From: Bacteroidota bacterium
GTDB lineage: Bacteria; Bacteroidota; Bacteroidia; Flavobacteriales_D; Crocinitomicaceae
DNA: 64,000 bases
Assembly (NCBI GenBank): GCA_006226425.1
Contig: SBGX01000018.1
Location: forward strand, 81,366 to 145,365
Reading direction: 5' to 3'
The stretch's first letter is position 1, and every line of letters begins with the position of its first letter. Both the position numbers and the translations under genes were made by a program. Below the pieces are notes generated by a model. The model was not told the DNA's origin and ran no database searches. It saw nothing but the letters and a program-made list of their open reading frames with translations. Of this stretch, positions 44,460-53,836 are shown one piece after another.

Positions 44460-45555
44460 TCGCGTAATCATCTCTGGTGGTGGAACAGGAGGACATGTCT
44501 TCCCGGCCATTGCAATCGCCAACGAAATCAGACGTCGAAACCCTTCTGCAAACATCCTTTTTATAGGCGCTAAAGGGAAAATGGAAATGGAAAAAGTACC
44601 CGAAGCAGGATACAACATTAACGGCTTACCAATCGCTGGATTTCAGCGAAAAATCAGCCTGTCCAACTTCACCCTCCCCTTCAAGATCATCAAAAGTATC
44701 ATGATGGCCCGGAACATTATCAAAACCTTCAAGCCTGAACTGGTCATTGGAGTAGGAGGCTACGCCAGCGGGCCAACATTACGCGCTGCCGCTGGTTTAA
44801 AAATTCCAACACTGATCCAGGAGCAGAATTCATTTCCAGGGAAAACAAATAAAATACTGTCCAAACGCGCGCATACGATCTGTACGGCTTACGAAGGTCT
44901 GGAGAAATTCTTCCCGAAAGAAAAGATCGTTTTAACCGGAAACCCAGTTCGCGCTGAAGTCGTTAACATTGACGGGAAGCGGGAAAAAGCTTACGAACAT
45001 TATCAACTGGACTCTTCCAAAAAAACCATCTTAATCATTGGAGGAAGTCTTGGGGCACGCACGCTGAACGAAAGTGTTCAGGAACACCTTGATCTCTTCG
45101 AGAAGGATGACAATATCCAGCTCTTATGGCAATGTGGGAGACATCATTACGGCCAGTTACGTGGAAGCACGAAAATCAAAAAGTATCCAAACGTCAAGCT
45201 CAAGCAGTTTATTCACAGCATGGATTTGGCTTATGCAGCAGCCGATGTCATCATTTCCAGAGCGGGAGCCATTTCTGTCTCTGAGTTGTGTTTGATCCAA
45301 AAACCAGCCATCCTGGTTCCTTCTCCAAATGTCGCAGAGGACCACCAAACAAAAAATGCCCAGTCACTCCTAACACAAGGGGCCGTAATCATGATCAAAG
45401 ATAATGAGGCCGTTCAGCAGTTGATCCCAAGAGCATTTCAGCTCCTGCACAATCCGGAGGAATGCAAAAAACTGCAAACAGCCATCGCCCCATTAGGAAT
45501 TCCCGATGCCGCTCATCGCATTGTGGATGAGGCAGAAAAAATAGCTTTGAACTAA
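44449..45555 (+). CDS. murG: UDP-GlcNAc--lipid I N-acetylglucosaminyltransferase MurG
   Basis: 368 residues. Glycosyltransferase family 28: N-terminal G loop ISGGGTGGHVFPAIAIANEI, second Gly-rich loop VIGVGGYASGPTL, QEQNSFPGKTNKIL, IIGGSLGARTLNESV near 190, and the donor-site ISRAGAISVSELC near 270. It adds GlcNAc to lipid I to make lipid II on the inner face of the membrane. The ATG overlaps the ftsW end; murC follows three bases after the stop. Confidence 0.95.
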   Translation: MTINRVIISGGGTGGHVFPAIAIANEIRRRNPSANILFIGAKGKMEMEKVPEAGYNINGLPIAGFQRKISLSNFTLPFKIIKSIMMARNIIKTFKPELVIGVGGYASGPTLRAAAGLKIPTLIQEQNSFPGKTNKILSKRAHTICTAYEGLEKFFPKEKIVLTGNPVRAEVVNIDGKREKAYEHYQLDSSKKTILIIGGSLGARTLNESVQEHLDLFEKDDNIQLLWQCGRHHYGQLRGSTKIKKYPNVKLKQFIHSMDLAYAAADVIISRAGAISVSELCLIQKPAILVPSPNVAEDHQTKNAQSLLTQGAVIMIKDNEAVQQLIPRAFQLLHNPEECKKLQTAIAPLGIPDAAHRIVDEAEKIALN

Positions 45556-45558
45556 AGA

Positions 45559-46944
45559 ATGAAAGATATTCGGGCATATAAGAACATTTATTTCCTGGGA
45601 ATCGGGGGAATTGGGATGTCCGCCCTGGCGCGCTATTTCCAATATGCCGGATTTATCGTTGGAGGCTATGATAAGACACCTTCTGCCCTGACTCACGCAT
45701 TGGAAAAAGAAGGGATCAGCGTCCATTATGAAGATCTGGGTCCCTCCATTCCAGCCCCATTTGATCAGCTTTCTGAAACCCTGGTCATCTATACCCCGGC
45801 AATTCCCAAAAATCTTGGAGAACTTCTGTATCTTCAGCATCAGGAATATACGCTCATCAAGCGTGCAGAGGCTTTAGGACTCATTACCAAAAATTCGAAG
45901 GCCATCGGAGTAGCTGGGACACACGGAAAAACAACCACAAGCACTCTCATGGCTTACTTGCTGGATCAATCCGAACTAAAATGTAGTGCTTTTCTCGGAG
46001 GGATTTCCAGCAATTTCAATTCCAACTTTCTGGACGGAAAAGGCTCCGAATATACTGTTATTGAAGCCGATGAATTTGATCGATCTTTTCTTCATTTGCA
46101 TCCTTTTGCCAGTATCATTACTTCTACAGACGCAGATCACCTGGATATTTATGGCGATGCCGGACAAGTGCTCGAAGGCTTTAGAAAATATGCAGCACAG
46201 ATTCATTCCGACGGCATGCTAATGCTCCGAAAGGGACTTGATATCCAGGCGCCGTGCAGCACACAAAGTTATGCCATCAATGAAGACGCTGATTTTTCCG
46301 GAAGGAATCTCCGAATGGTGGATGGATTTTTCTGCATGGACGTTCAGGGACCCAGCTTTGTTTGGGAGCAAGTAGCACTTGGACTGCCGGGAATCCATAA
46401 TGCAGAGAATGCATTGGCCTGCATTGGACTGGCTCATTTTCTTCAGATCGAGGAACAGGTGGTTCGCGACTCGCTGCGTAACTTCAAAGGAGTCAAACGA
46501 CGTTTTGAATACCACTTGAGGGAAGAAGAGATGGTATTTATCGACGACTACGCACATCACCCAACAGAAATACACTCCCTCCTCGAATCCATCAAACTAC
46601 TGTATCCAAGAGAACGTGTTTGCGGTGTCTTTCAACCACACCTCTTCACCAGAACGCGGGATTTTATGGACGGCTTTGCCCGGGAACTCAGTCTACTGGA
46701 CGAACTCATTTTACTTCCTATCTACCCAGCCAGAGAAGAGCCAATCAGCGGAATCAACAGTGAAGAATTATTAAAGCAATGCCACAATACGCATAAAAAA
46801 GTCGTCGAAAAAGAAGACCTCCAACAAGAACTTTCAAAGAGTCAGGCGACCGTATTTCTGAGCATCGGAGCTGGGGACATCGATCGGGAAATTCCCCGAA
46901 TCAAAGAGCAACTCATCGAACTAAAAGCACATCGAAAAATATGA
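45559..46944 (+). CDS. murC: UDP-MurNAc--L-alanine ligase MurC
   Basis: 461 residues. MurC features: FLGIGGIGMSALARYF at the N-terminus, ATP loop IGVAGTHGKTTTSTLMAYLL near 120, VIEADEFDRSFL, STDADHLDIYGD, RRFEYHL and FIDDYAHHPTEIHSLL in the central and C-terminal parts, with FQPHLFTRTRDF near 360. It adds the first L-Ala to UDP-MurNAc. Its stop overlaps the ftsQ ATG. Confidence 0.95.
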   Translation: MKDIRAYKNIYFLGIGGIGMSALARYFQYAGFIVGGYDKTPSALTHALEKEGISVHYEDLGPSIPAPFDQLSETLVIYTPAIPKNLGELLYLQHQEYTLIKRAEALGLITKNSKAIGVAGTHGKTTTSTLMAYLLDQSELKCSAFLGGISSNFNSNFLDGKGSEYTVIEADEFDRSFLHLHPFASIITSTDADHLDIYGDAGQVLEGFRKYAAQIHSDGMLMLRKGLDIQAPCSTQSYAINEDADFSGRNLRMVDGFFCMDVQGPSFVWEQVALGLPGIHNAENALACIGLAHFLQIEEQVVRDSLRNFKGVKRRFEYHLREEEMVFIDDYAHHPTEIHSLLESIKLLYPRERVCGVFQPHLFTRTRDFMDGFARELSLLDELILLPIYPAREEPISGINSEELLKQCHNTHKKVVEKEDLQQELSKSQATVFLSIGAGDIDREIPRIKEQLIELKAHRKI

Positions 46945-47738
46945 AGTGGATTCGTTTTTCATGGTGGGTTTTATTCTCCCTCGCAGTTCTTGCCGGAATG
47001 GTACTCTCACGACGTGCCCAGGACAAGCTAACCGCGAAACAACCTGAAATTCTGATTCGGGTGGATGGGGAGAATAACTTCCTAACGGAAAAAGAATTAC
47101 ATACACGCTTGAAGCGAAAAGCGCTCATCTATCCAGCGCAAAGCACATCGCAGCTTCCTCTGAACAAAATAGAACACTATCTACTTTCCATGTCCGAAGT
47201 TCGGGAAGCCAATGTTTACAAGCATATTGGCAATCAATGGAACATTGACGTAGCCCTTCGAAAACCCATTGCACGAATCTACAATCAGGAGGGACAATCC
47301 TATTATCTGGATGACCGGGGAGTCACCATGAAAATATCACCGATCCACACGGCTCGGGTTCCTATTGTATCCGGCGCTATTAGTGACCAATTCAGTGTTC
47401 CGGAAGTAAGTGAGATTATTAACAATGATTCCTTGAAAACTATTCATCAGATCGATGATATCTACCGGATTTCCAATTATGTTTGTAACGATCCCTTTTT
47501 GAGCGCACAAATCAGCCAAATTCACAGATTAAAAAATGGTGATTATATGCTGATTCCTCAGGTTGGAGATCATACCATCCTTTTTGGAAAAGCATATTCC
47601 GACAGGGTGGTAGAGAAAAAGTTTAAGAAGCTGATTCTGTTTTATAAAGAGGGGTTACCGTACGAGGGGTGGAACAAGTACAGTGAGATTAATTTGAAAT
47701 ATAATAAACAACTGGTTTGCACGAAGAAAAAGATCTGA
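46941..47738 (+). CDS. ftsQ: Cell division protein FtsQ-like
   Basis: 265 residues, ATGA overlap with murC. One N-terminal transmembrane helix (about 5-22), a POTRA-like segment with VDGENNFLTEKELHTRL and LNKIEHYLLSMSEVREANVYKHI, then the FtsQ beta domain with QSYYLDDRGVTMKISPIHTARVPIVSGAI. It anchors FtsL (and FtsB) in the divisome. Similarity to enteric FtsQ is low, as usual in Bacteroidota; position before ftsA and the domain order support it. Confidence 0.85.
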   Translation: MKWIRFSWWVLFSLAVLAGMVLSRRAQDKLTAKQPEILIRVDGENNFLTEKELHTRLKRKALIYPAQSTSQLPLNKIEHYLLSMSEVREANVYKHIGNQWNIDVALRKPIARIYNQEGQSYYLDDRGVTMKISPIHTARVPIVSGAISDQFSVPEVSEIINNDSLKTIHQIDDIYRISNYVCNDPFLSAQISQIHRLKNGDYMLIPQVGDHTILFGKAYSDRVVEKKFKKLILFYKEGLPYEGWNKYSEINLKYNKQLVCTKKKI

Positions 47739-47740
47739 AT

Positions 47741-49018
47741 ATGACGACTGTAATCGTAGGCCTGGATATAGGGACCACGAAAATCGCATGTTTTGTTGGA
47801 ACGAAGAACGAGCACGACAAAATTGAAATCCTCTCAATGGGACGAAGTGAGTCATTAGGTGTTTCACGCGGAATGGTTTCCAACATCAACAATACGGTTG
47901 AGTCCATTAAAAAAGCCGTGGCGGAAGCAAAATCCCGCCTGGGAGGAGAATTGATCATCCGAAACGTGATTGTCGGAATTGCCGGACAACACATCAAAAG
48001 CCTCCAGCACCGGGGAATTCATACACGAATCAATACCGAGTATGAAATCTCTCAAACGGATATTGATGCACTGATCGATGACATGTATCGACTGGTGATG
48101 CAACCGGGAGAAGAGATTATTCACGTACTTCCACAAGAGTACATCGTTGATAATGAACAGGGAATTCGGGATCCGATCGGGATGTCCGGTGTACGCCTGG
48201 AAGCTAATTTCCACATCATCACTGGGCAGGTAGCTGCCGCGATGAACATCAACAAATGTGTTCAGCGAGCTGGTTTGGAAGTTAAAGAAACGATTCTGGA
48301 ACCTTTAGCATCTGCGGAAGCTGTTCTTTCGGAAGAAGAGAAAGATGCCGGAGTCGTCCTTGTTGACATCGGTGGTGGGACCACAGATATTGCCATTTTC
48401 CATGAAGGAATCATCCGACACACAGCCGTGATTCCATTCGGTGGAAATATTATTACGGAAGACATCAAGGAAGGATGTACGATCATGAAGCACCAGGCCG
48501 AAAAACTGAAAGTAAAATTCGGTTCGGCACTAGCCAGTGAAAGTCAGGATACCGAAATCGTTTGCATCCCCGGATTAAGAGGTCGTGACCCAAAAGAAAT
48601 CTCCGTACGCAACCTGGCAAGCATCGTTCAGGCCCGCATGGAAGAGATCATCGAACACGTCTATTACGAAATACGAAATTCAGGATACGAAAAGAAACTC
48701 ATCGGGGGAATCGTTGTCACCGGAGGAGGATCTCAGTTGAAGCATGTGACTCAATTGTTTGAGTACATCACAGGCATGGATACACGTATCGGATATCCTA
48801 CCGAACATCTGGGAAGCTCCAACACCATTGAAAATTTGACGAGCCCGATGTACGCCACAGGAATTGGTTTGGTGCTGAAAGGTTTCGAAAGCAATGAAAA
48901 GAGCCGAACCATTCAGGACGATTCAGGCGCCGTGAAAAATCACTCGAAGAAAACACGAGGGTCATTCTTTGAATCTATTTTAAAAACAAGTAAAAACTTT
49001 TTCACCGAGGAAGATTAA
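47741..49018 (+). CDS. ftsA: Cell division protein FtsA
   Basis: 425 residues from the ATG at 47741, two bases after the ftsQ stop; an upstream TTG at 47717 would overlap ftsQ. Actin fold: phosphate-1 loop VGLDIGTTKIACFVG, the SHS2 1C insertion (about 85-165), VLVDIGGGTTDIAIFHEG near 205, and GGIVVTGGGSQLKHV near 320. The C-terminus ends FFESILKTSKNFFTEED, a likely amphipathic membrane-targeting helix. It tethers FtsZ to the membrane. Confidence 0.94.
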   Translation: MTTVIVGLDIGTTKIACFVGTKNEHDKIEILSMGRSESLGVSRGMVSNINNTVESIKKAVAEAKSRLGGELIIRNVIVGIAGQHIKSLQHRGIHTRINTEYEISQTDIDALIDDMYRLVMQPGEEIIHVLPQEYIVDNEQGIRDPIGMSGVRLEANFHIITGQVAAAMNINKCVQRAGLEVKETILEPLASAEAVLSEEEKDAGVVLVDIGGGTTDIAIFHEGIIRHTAVIPFGGNIITEDIKEGCTIMKHQAEKLKVKFGSALASESQDTEIVCIPGLRGRDPKEISVRNLASIVQARMEEIIEHVYYEIRNSGYEKKLIGGIVVTGGGSQLKHVTQLFEYITGMDTRIGYPTEHLGSSNTIENLTSPMYATGIGLVLKGFESNEKSRTIQDDSGAVKNHSKKTRGSFFESILKTSKNFFTEED

Positions 49019-49051
49019 ATCCGAATCGGTCTAATCACAAATAGTTGAAAT

Positions 49052-50689
49052 ATGGAATTTGATTTGCCAAAAGATACTTCATCCATCATCAAGGTTATTG
49101 GTGTTGGTGGTGGTGGTAGCAACGCTGTAAACCACATGTTTGAGTTAGGGATCAAAGGCGTTGACTTCATTGTCTGCAATACGGACAAACAAGCGCTGGA
49201 TGTTTCTCCGGTTCCGCTTAAAATTCAGTTGGGACCTAGCCTCACCGAAGGACGAGGTGCCGGATCCATTCCGGAAATTGGTAAAAATGCCGCCGTTGAG
49301 AATATTGACGAAATCCGGGATTTGTTGAGCAAAAACACCAAAATGGTTTTTGTTACTGCCGGGATGGGAGGAGGAACCGGAACAGGTGCCGCTCCAGTAA
49401 TCGCTGAAGTAGCTAAAGAACTGGGTATTCTTACCGTGGGAATCGTGACTGTTCCTTTTAATTTTGAAGGACGCAAAAGACGTCAGCAGGCAGAAGAAGG
49501 ATTGGAAGGAATGCGCCAGAATGTCGACACGCTGTTGGTGATCAACAACGAACGACTTCGTGAAATTTCCGGAAACCTGACGATTGGAAATGCTTTTGCC
49601 CAGGCAGACGACGTCGTTTCAACAGCAGCAAAAGGAATTGCCGAAGTGATCTCCGTGACAGGAGCTATCAACGTAGATTTCAATGATGTTAACACAGTCA
49701 TGAAAGACTCCGGTGTCGCCATCATGGGATCTGCAACAGCCGAAGGAGAAGATCGCGCTATGAAGTGTGTTCAGGCAGCCTTGAGTTCCCCATTGTTAAA
49801 TGATAATGATATCCAGGGAGCGAAATACGTTCTGTTGAACATCACTTATGGAGACAAAGAAGTCCTGATGGACGAAATCACCGAAATCACTGACTACATT
49901 CAGGATGAGGCAGGTGCTACTGCAGATGTGATCTGGGGACACGCTCACGACCCTTCTTTGGGAGAAAATCTTGGGGTTACGCTGATCGCTACCGGATTCC
50001 AGTCTTCACCAATTACTGGCTTTGAGAAGGCTCCAGAGAAAAAAGTAAGTATCCTGGAAGATGAACCTAAAAAGGAAATAGTAAGCCCTCTTTCCAGTCC
50101 GACTGAAAGAAAAGAAGAGCCTGTTTCCGAAAAAAAAGAGGATGAGCCTTTCCTAAAGCAAGCTGAAACAGAAGCAGAGGAAATTGAAGCCGAAAAAGAG
50201 GACGCAAAGGAAGTGCTCGCCGAAAAAACTCCTGAAAAGGAGGAAAAAGACCAGGCAGTCATCGAATTCGGTTGGGATGTAGAAAGCAAGATGGAAAGTA
50301 AAGAGGAGGAAGCGGAGACCATTCTTGACGAAAAAGAAGAAGAACAGGAAGAAGAACCTAAAATCATCCGCCATACCCTGGATGATGAAGTAGAGGAAAG
50401 CAGCAGTGATGCAGAAAATGCTGAACAAAAAGGTTCACTTTCTCCAGAAGATCAACAACGTCTGGCTCAGGAAAGATTAGAGCGAATCCAACAATACACA
50501 CAGCGCCTGAAAAAGGTAGATGGTATTACCGAATTGGAAAAAGAGCCTGCTTACGTGCGTAGAAATGTCAAGTTAGACAAATCCGTTCCTAGCAAAGATT
50601 CGAATATCTCTCGCTTCAACATCAGTTCGGACGAGAATGGAAGCAGCCTGAAAAGCAACAATTCATTCTTACACGACAACGTAGATTAA
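49052..50689 (+). CDS. ftsZ: Cell division GTPase FtsZ
   Basis: 545 residues, longer than the about 380 of E. coli FtsZ. The GTPase core (1-about 320) has [15 protein letters not shown], the tubulin signature GGGTGTG at 106-112, and NNERLREI and [13 protein letters not shown]. Then comes an acidic linker of about 150 residues made mostly of Glu and Lys ([21 protein letters not shown] and similar), and a conserved C-terminal region including [11 protein letters not shown] and [10 protein letters not shown]. The long linker is common in Bacteroidota. It forms the Z-ring. yqeY follows one base after the stop. Confidence 0.96.
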   Translation: MEFDLPKDTSSIIKVIGVGGGGSNAVNHMFELGIKGVDFIVCNTDKQALDVSPVPLKIQLGPSLTEGRGAGSIPEIGKNAAVENIDEIRDLLSKNTKMVFVTAGMGGGTGTGAAPVIAEVAKELGILTVGIVTVPFNFEGRKRRQQAEEGLEGMRQNVDTLLVINNERLREISGNLTIGNAFAQADDVVSTAAKGIAEVISVTGAINVDFNDVNTVMKDSGVAIMGSATAEGEDRAMKCVQAALSSPLLNDNDIQGAKYVLLNITYGDKEVLMDEITEITDYIQDEAGATADVIWGHAHDPSLGENLGVTLIATGFQSSPITGFEKAPEKKVSILEDEPKKEIVSPLSSPTERKEEPVSEKKEDEPFLKQAETEAEEIEAEKEDAKEVLAEKTPEKEEKDQAVIEFGWDVESKMESKEEEAETILDEKEEEQEEEPKIIRHTLDDEVEESSSDAENAEQKGSLSPEDQQRLAQERLERIQQYTQRLKKVDGITELEKEPAYVRRNVKLDKSVPSKDSNISRFNISSDENGSSLKSNNSFLHDNVD

Positions 50690-50690
50690 T

Positions 50691-51137
50691 ATGAGCTTTA
50701 CAGATCAAATTAACGCGGACATCAAAGCAGCTATGCTGGCCAGGGAAAAAGAAAAACTGGCCGCACTGCGCGATATCAAATCCAAACTTTTGCTAGAAGC
50801 AACTTCCGGAAGTGGAGAAGTTAGCGAAGAAACAGCCATGAAAGTAGTCCTGAAGCTCCACAAACAGCGAATGGAAACGTATCAACTCTACATTGATCAG
50901 GGAAGAAATGACCTAGCTGAGGAAGAGTTATTTCAAGCGAAGGTCATAGAAGCTTATCTCCCTCAAATGATGAGTGAAGAGGAGGTCCTGGCCGAAGTAA
51001 AAGCAGCCATTGCACAAACAGGCGCCTCCGGACCACAGGACATGGGAAAAGTGATGGGTATGCTCACTGGAAAATTGGCCGGAAAAGCAGACGGGAAAGT
51101 GATCGCCGCTCTTGTCAAACAAGAATTAAACTCCTAA
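50691..51137 (+). CDS. yqeY: GatB/YqeY-domain protein
   Basis: 148 residues, all-helical YqeY fold: FTDQINADIKAAMLAREKEKLAALRDIKSKLL, ALKLHKQR-type helices and the C-terminal tail AIAQTGASGPQDMGKVMGMLTGKLAGKADGKVIAALVKQEL. It resembles the C-terminal tail domain of GatB, which binds tRNA, but stands alone without the catalytic part. Biochemical role not established. It is the last gene of the dcw transcript, followed by a strong terminator. Confidence 0.88.
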   Translation: MSFTDQINADIKAAMLAREKEKLAALRDIKSKLLLEATSGSGEVSEETAMKVVLKLHKQRMETYQLYIDQGRNDLAEEELFQAKVIEAYLPQMMSEEEVLAEVKAAIAQTGASGPQDMGKVMGMLTGKLAGKADGKVIAALVKQELNS

Positions 51138-51163
51138 AGCTAGAATACATAAATTGCCAAAAG

Positions 51164-51195
51164 AAGCCTTTCATCATGCGATGGAGGGCTTTTTT
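51164..51195 (+). terminator. Terminator at the end of the dcw cluster
   Basis: AAGCCTTTCATC (51164-51175) pairs with GATGGAGGGCTT (51180-51191) over 12 bp, with two G-U pairs and a 4-base loop, followed by T6. Confidence 0.88.
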
Positions 51196-51227
51196 GTTGA
51201 TGCCCAAGAGAATACTAAACTGGTGGA

Positions 51228-51554
51228 TTAATCAACCTCAGGAGCAAGACGAAGGACGATCCCATCAATATCCTCGTTAATCTGGATTTGACAGCCCAAA
51301 CGGGAGTTATCCTGCACAAAAAATGCCTGATCCAACATATCCAGTTCGTCGTCACTTTGCTCCGGTAAAGCCGTATCAGATTCCAAATAACACTGACAGG
51401 TAGCGCACATTGCCATTCCACCACACTCCCCTTTCACCGGAAGCTCGTAGGAACGACAAAGCTCCATGATATTCATGTTCATGTCCGTTGGGGCAATTAA
51501 CTCATGCTTTTCCCCTTCTCTGTCAATAATTGTTACTGTAATATCTGTTGCCAT
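51228..51554 (-). CDS. 2Fe-2S ferredoxin, adrenodoxin type
   Basis: 108 residues. The cluster-binding motif C-X5-C-X2-C is seen in ECGGMAMCATCQCYLE, with the fourth Cys in SRLGCQIQINEDIDG near residue 90. Strands VTIIDREGEKHELIAPTDMN and IVLRLAP fit the beta-grasp fold. It carries single electrons in the cytoplasm; likely partners include Fe-S cluster assembly or a P450 or hydroxylase system, none of which is nearby. Next to the FAD oxidoreductase gene on the same strand, 47 bases apart; a shared transcript is possible. Confidence 0.9.
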   Translation of the reverse strand: MATDITVTIIDREGEKHELIAPTDMNMNIMELCRSYELPVKGECGGMAMCATCQCYLESDTALPEQSDDELDMLDQAFFVQDNSRLGCQIQINEDIDGIVLRLAPEVD

Positions 51555-51601
51555 CTTGTTCTAAAAGCTCCTGCAAAGATACGAAGGAAATTCTTTTACT
51601 G

Positions 51602-52648
51602 TCAGGACTTTTTCACAAAGCGATACAAATCAACTTCCGGATGCAATTCTTTTCCCGAAAGCAAAAATTCAACAAACTCAAGACTCATGAGTGGAGCCAG
51701 TAAATAACCTTTGGTTCCAAGTCCGTTCATATAAAACAAGCCTGGATAATCGCGATGTTTTCCCATTAAAGGCCTCCTGTCCGGGACTGTCGGCCGAATT
51801 CCCGCTTCTTGTCCGATTACTTCAATTTTTGCATCTGTCAGCGAATCATAATGCTCCAGCAATTTCTCTTTCGCTTCTTCTGTACAACTTAAATCCGTTG
51901 TATTCCAGGCAAAAGTTGCCCCAATTTTGAACTCCTTGTTTCCAACGGGCAACACAAAACATTTCCGATTCAGGCTTTCCGTTTCGGACAAATCTTCAGA
52001 TGTAGCCCGTAGGACCTCCCCCTTGGTTTGTTGCAAAGGAATCTCCTGAAACCAGGGGTTCTCTTTCCCTTGATACCCCTCACAAAATACAATTCCTTTG
52101 TACGAAACCCCTTCGTAAATCAACTCTTGCGGATTCAGATTTTCATACTGAAAAGCCTTGTATTCCAACTTCCCCATTTCCCGATAACGTTCTTGCATTT
52201 CTTCTAAAAACGCTACTGTGGAAACATAATAGGCCTGCTTCAACACCCCTGTTCCGAAGGTGTTTTTGACCGATTCATCCGTTCGATCAGCCTCTGTTAT
52301 AGGAGTCAAATAGTCCTTGTACTCTGGTAAAGCAATCTTCTCTTGCCACAAATCGAACTCCATCTCATGCGCAAAAGCCCGTCGCATCCGAATCGGATTT
52401 AGGTAATTTTTTCCCGTAAGTTGTTCAAGTTCCTTATAAAAAATTTTTAACTCGGGAAGCGCTTCCGGAACACGCCAACCGAGCAACATTCGTCTGAATA
52501 CCAACGGATTGATCATCCCGGCTGCAATTCGGGAACTGGCATTTTTCCCGGAATCAATAAGTTTGAAATCCACCCCCTTCTGCTCTAAACGAAAAGCACA
52601 ACTCAAGCCCGCTACACCGGCTCCAACAATTAAAAATTTATCCTTCAT
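51602..52648 (-). CDS. FAD-dependent oxidoreductase, DAO family
   Basis: 348 residues. FAD-binding Rossmann motif LIVGAGVAGLSCAFRLEQKG at the N-terminus, then SSRIAAGMINPLVFRR (the loop after the flavin in DadA and MnmC-like enzymes) and the C-terminal GIRPTVPDRRPLMGKHRDYPG and GLGTKGYLLAPLMS, in the DAO/glycine oxidase layout. It probably oxidises an amine or amino acid; the tRNA-modifying MnmC C-domain has the same fold, but no methyltransferase half is fused here. The ATG overlaps the comF stop. Confidence 0.8.
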   Translation of the reverse strand: MKDKFLIVGAGVAGLSCAFRLEQKGVDFKLIDSGKNASSRIAAGMINPLVFRRMLLGWRVPEALPELKIFYKELEQLTGKNYLNPIRMRRAFAHEMEFDLWQEKIALPEYKDYLTPITEADRTDESVKNTFGTGVLKQAYYVSTVAFLEEMQERYREMGKLEYKAFQYENLNPQELIYEGVSYKGIVFCEGYQGKENPWFQEIPLQQTKGEVLRATSEDLSETESLNRKCFVLPVGNKEFKIGATFAWNTTDLSCTEEAKEKLLEHYDSLTDAKIEVIGQEAGIRPTVPDRRPLMGKHRDYPGLFYMNGLGTKGYLLAPLMSLEFVEFLLSGKELHPEVDLYRFVKKS

Positions 52649-53412
52649 TTCGTTACCGCTAAACTATAAACACTGACTTTTAATTTGGGGTTAAGCTTCT
52701 GCAATTCCCGCACACAAGCCTCAATCGTCGAGCCCGTCGTAACCACATCGTCAATAAGGATCAGGTGATTCACCTGAAGTACATCCTGATGAGGCACAAA
52801 GGCCCTTTCAATGTTTTCCCACCGCATCAGGCGCGATACTTTTGTTTGGCTTTTCGCATGCTCCTTTCGCTTCAACAATTCCGGACGAACGGGAATTCCC
52901 AAACGTTCTCCGAGTCCCCTGGCCAGGTATTCACTTTGGTTATACCCTCTCAAAAACCGCTTCCGAGGGTGCAAAGGTACGGGAACAATGGCATCGATCT
53001 CCATCAAAGACGCTCTTTTATCCAAAAGCCTCTTCGCTATCATATCCCCCATCATTTTTGCCAAATCAAATTTTCCCTGGTATTTGATCGCGTGAATAAT
53101 TTGCTGGGTCGTGGAATCTTGTTCAAAATACAACAGAGCATAAGTCTTCTCCAAAGGAATCCGTCCCCAAAACAAGCGATCCAAATCCGTTTCGCCATCA
53201 AGCTGTTCAAAACAGGTGTATTTTAATTCGCTGATACAAAGCTGACAACAAGCCTTTTCAAAGCGACTCAATTCCTCTTGACAGCAAACACAAAATTCGG
53301 GATACAAGAGATGCATCAAATGGTCTTTCCATTCAACTATATTTTTCAGCCAAAAGGCCCAAATGTTTTGTCTGGCATCACTTACAAAAGACATCTGCTT
53401 TGGAATGAACAA
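52645..53412 (-). CDS. comF: ComF-type phosphoribosyltransferase
   Basis: 255 residues. N-terminal four-Cys zinc motif with FCVCCQEELSRFEKACCQLC, then the PRTase domain: IVPVPLHPRKRFLRGYNQSEYLARGL and the PRPP loop LILIDDVVTTGSTIEAC near 215. ComF is needed for natural DNA uptake in Bacillus and Haemophilus; in other bacteria the enzyme is poorly understood. The start may be a later ATG (MHLLYPEF), since the first 30 residues have no match. Overlaps the FAD oxidoreductase gene. Confidence 0.88.
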   Translation of the reverse strand: MFIPKQMSFVSDARQNIWAFWLKNIVEWKDHLMHLLYPEFCVCCQEELSRFEKACCQLCISELKYTCFEQLDGETDLDRLFWGRIPLEKTYALLYFEQDSTTQQIIHAIKYQGKFDLAKMMGDMIAKRLLDKRASLMEIDAIVPVPLHPRKRFLRGYNQSEYLARGLGERLGIPVRPELLKRKEHAKSQTKVSRLMRWENIERAFVPHQDVLQVNHLILIDDVVTTGSTIEACVRELQKLNPKLKVSVYSLAVTK

Positions 53413-53685
53413 ATTAATGTGAAAAACTATGCTCGGGACTCCCCCCTTTCCAGCCTAGTTTTGCCTTAAATTTATAGAAAAATACGGAAAACGGCTTTAT
53501 TATCAGATAATTGACGAATTGGGGAAGAATCACGATTAATGCAATTTTTTTCACTGTGAATATCTTTATATTCCTGTTGAAAAATCCGTTAAGAGTTGAG
53601 GGCAAAGGAATTCAGAAAATCAATGTTAATAACCTCCGGATTTTGTGAATTTCTTTAATTGCGTAAAGAAAGTTTTTTGACAAAT
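53413..53685. other. Intergenic region between comF and nrdB, upstream half
   Basis: About 270 AT-rich bases with no recognisable gene. The only ORF (63 codons, minus) has no Bacteroidota-like features. It probably holds the comF promoter, but I see no clean TAnnTTTG box. Confidence 0.3.
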
Positions 53686-53718
53686 TTTGTAAACCTCAAA
53701 ACGGGATAAATACACTTG
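53686..53718 (+). promoter_or_regulatory. Promoter of the nrdBA operon with overlapping TACA dyad
   Basis: TTTG (53686-53689), 21 bases, then TACACTTG (53711-53718), one base off TAnnTTTG. The -7 box is part of TACActTGTAtTACA (53711-53725), in which TACA and TGTA units form overlapping dyads, so an operator could sit on the promoter. About 118 bases of leader precede nrdB. Confidence 0.4.
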
Positions 53719-53836
53719 TATTACATTGCTTTTTTTGAACTCTACAAGAAGCATGTTTTGAGGATACAAAGATTATATAAAATGTAACCAGGGGGAAGAT
53801 TACCAGTTTTTCTCTTAAGAAAAAATTTGTTTTTAA

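Noticed and set aside
49945..50367. 140-codon Ser/Phe-rich minus-strand ORF opposite the ftsZ linker
   Set aside because: It mirrors the Glu/Lys-rich linker of ftsZ and has low complexity; shadow.
53414..53605. 63-codon minus-strand ORF upstream of comF
   Set aside because: No promoter, no family and AT-driven composition; treated as intergenic.
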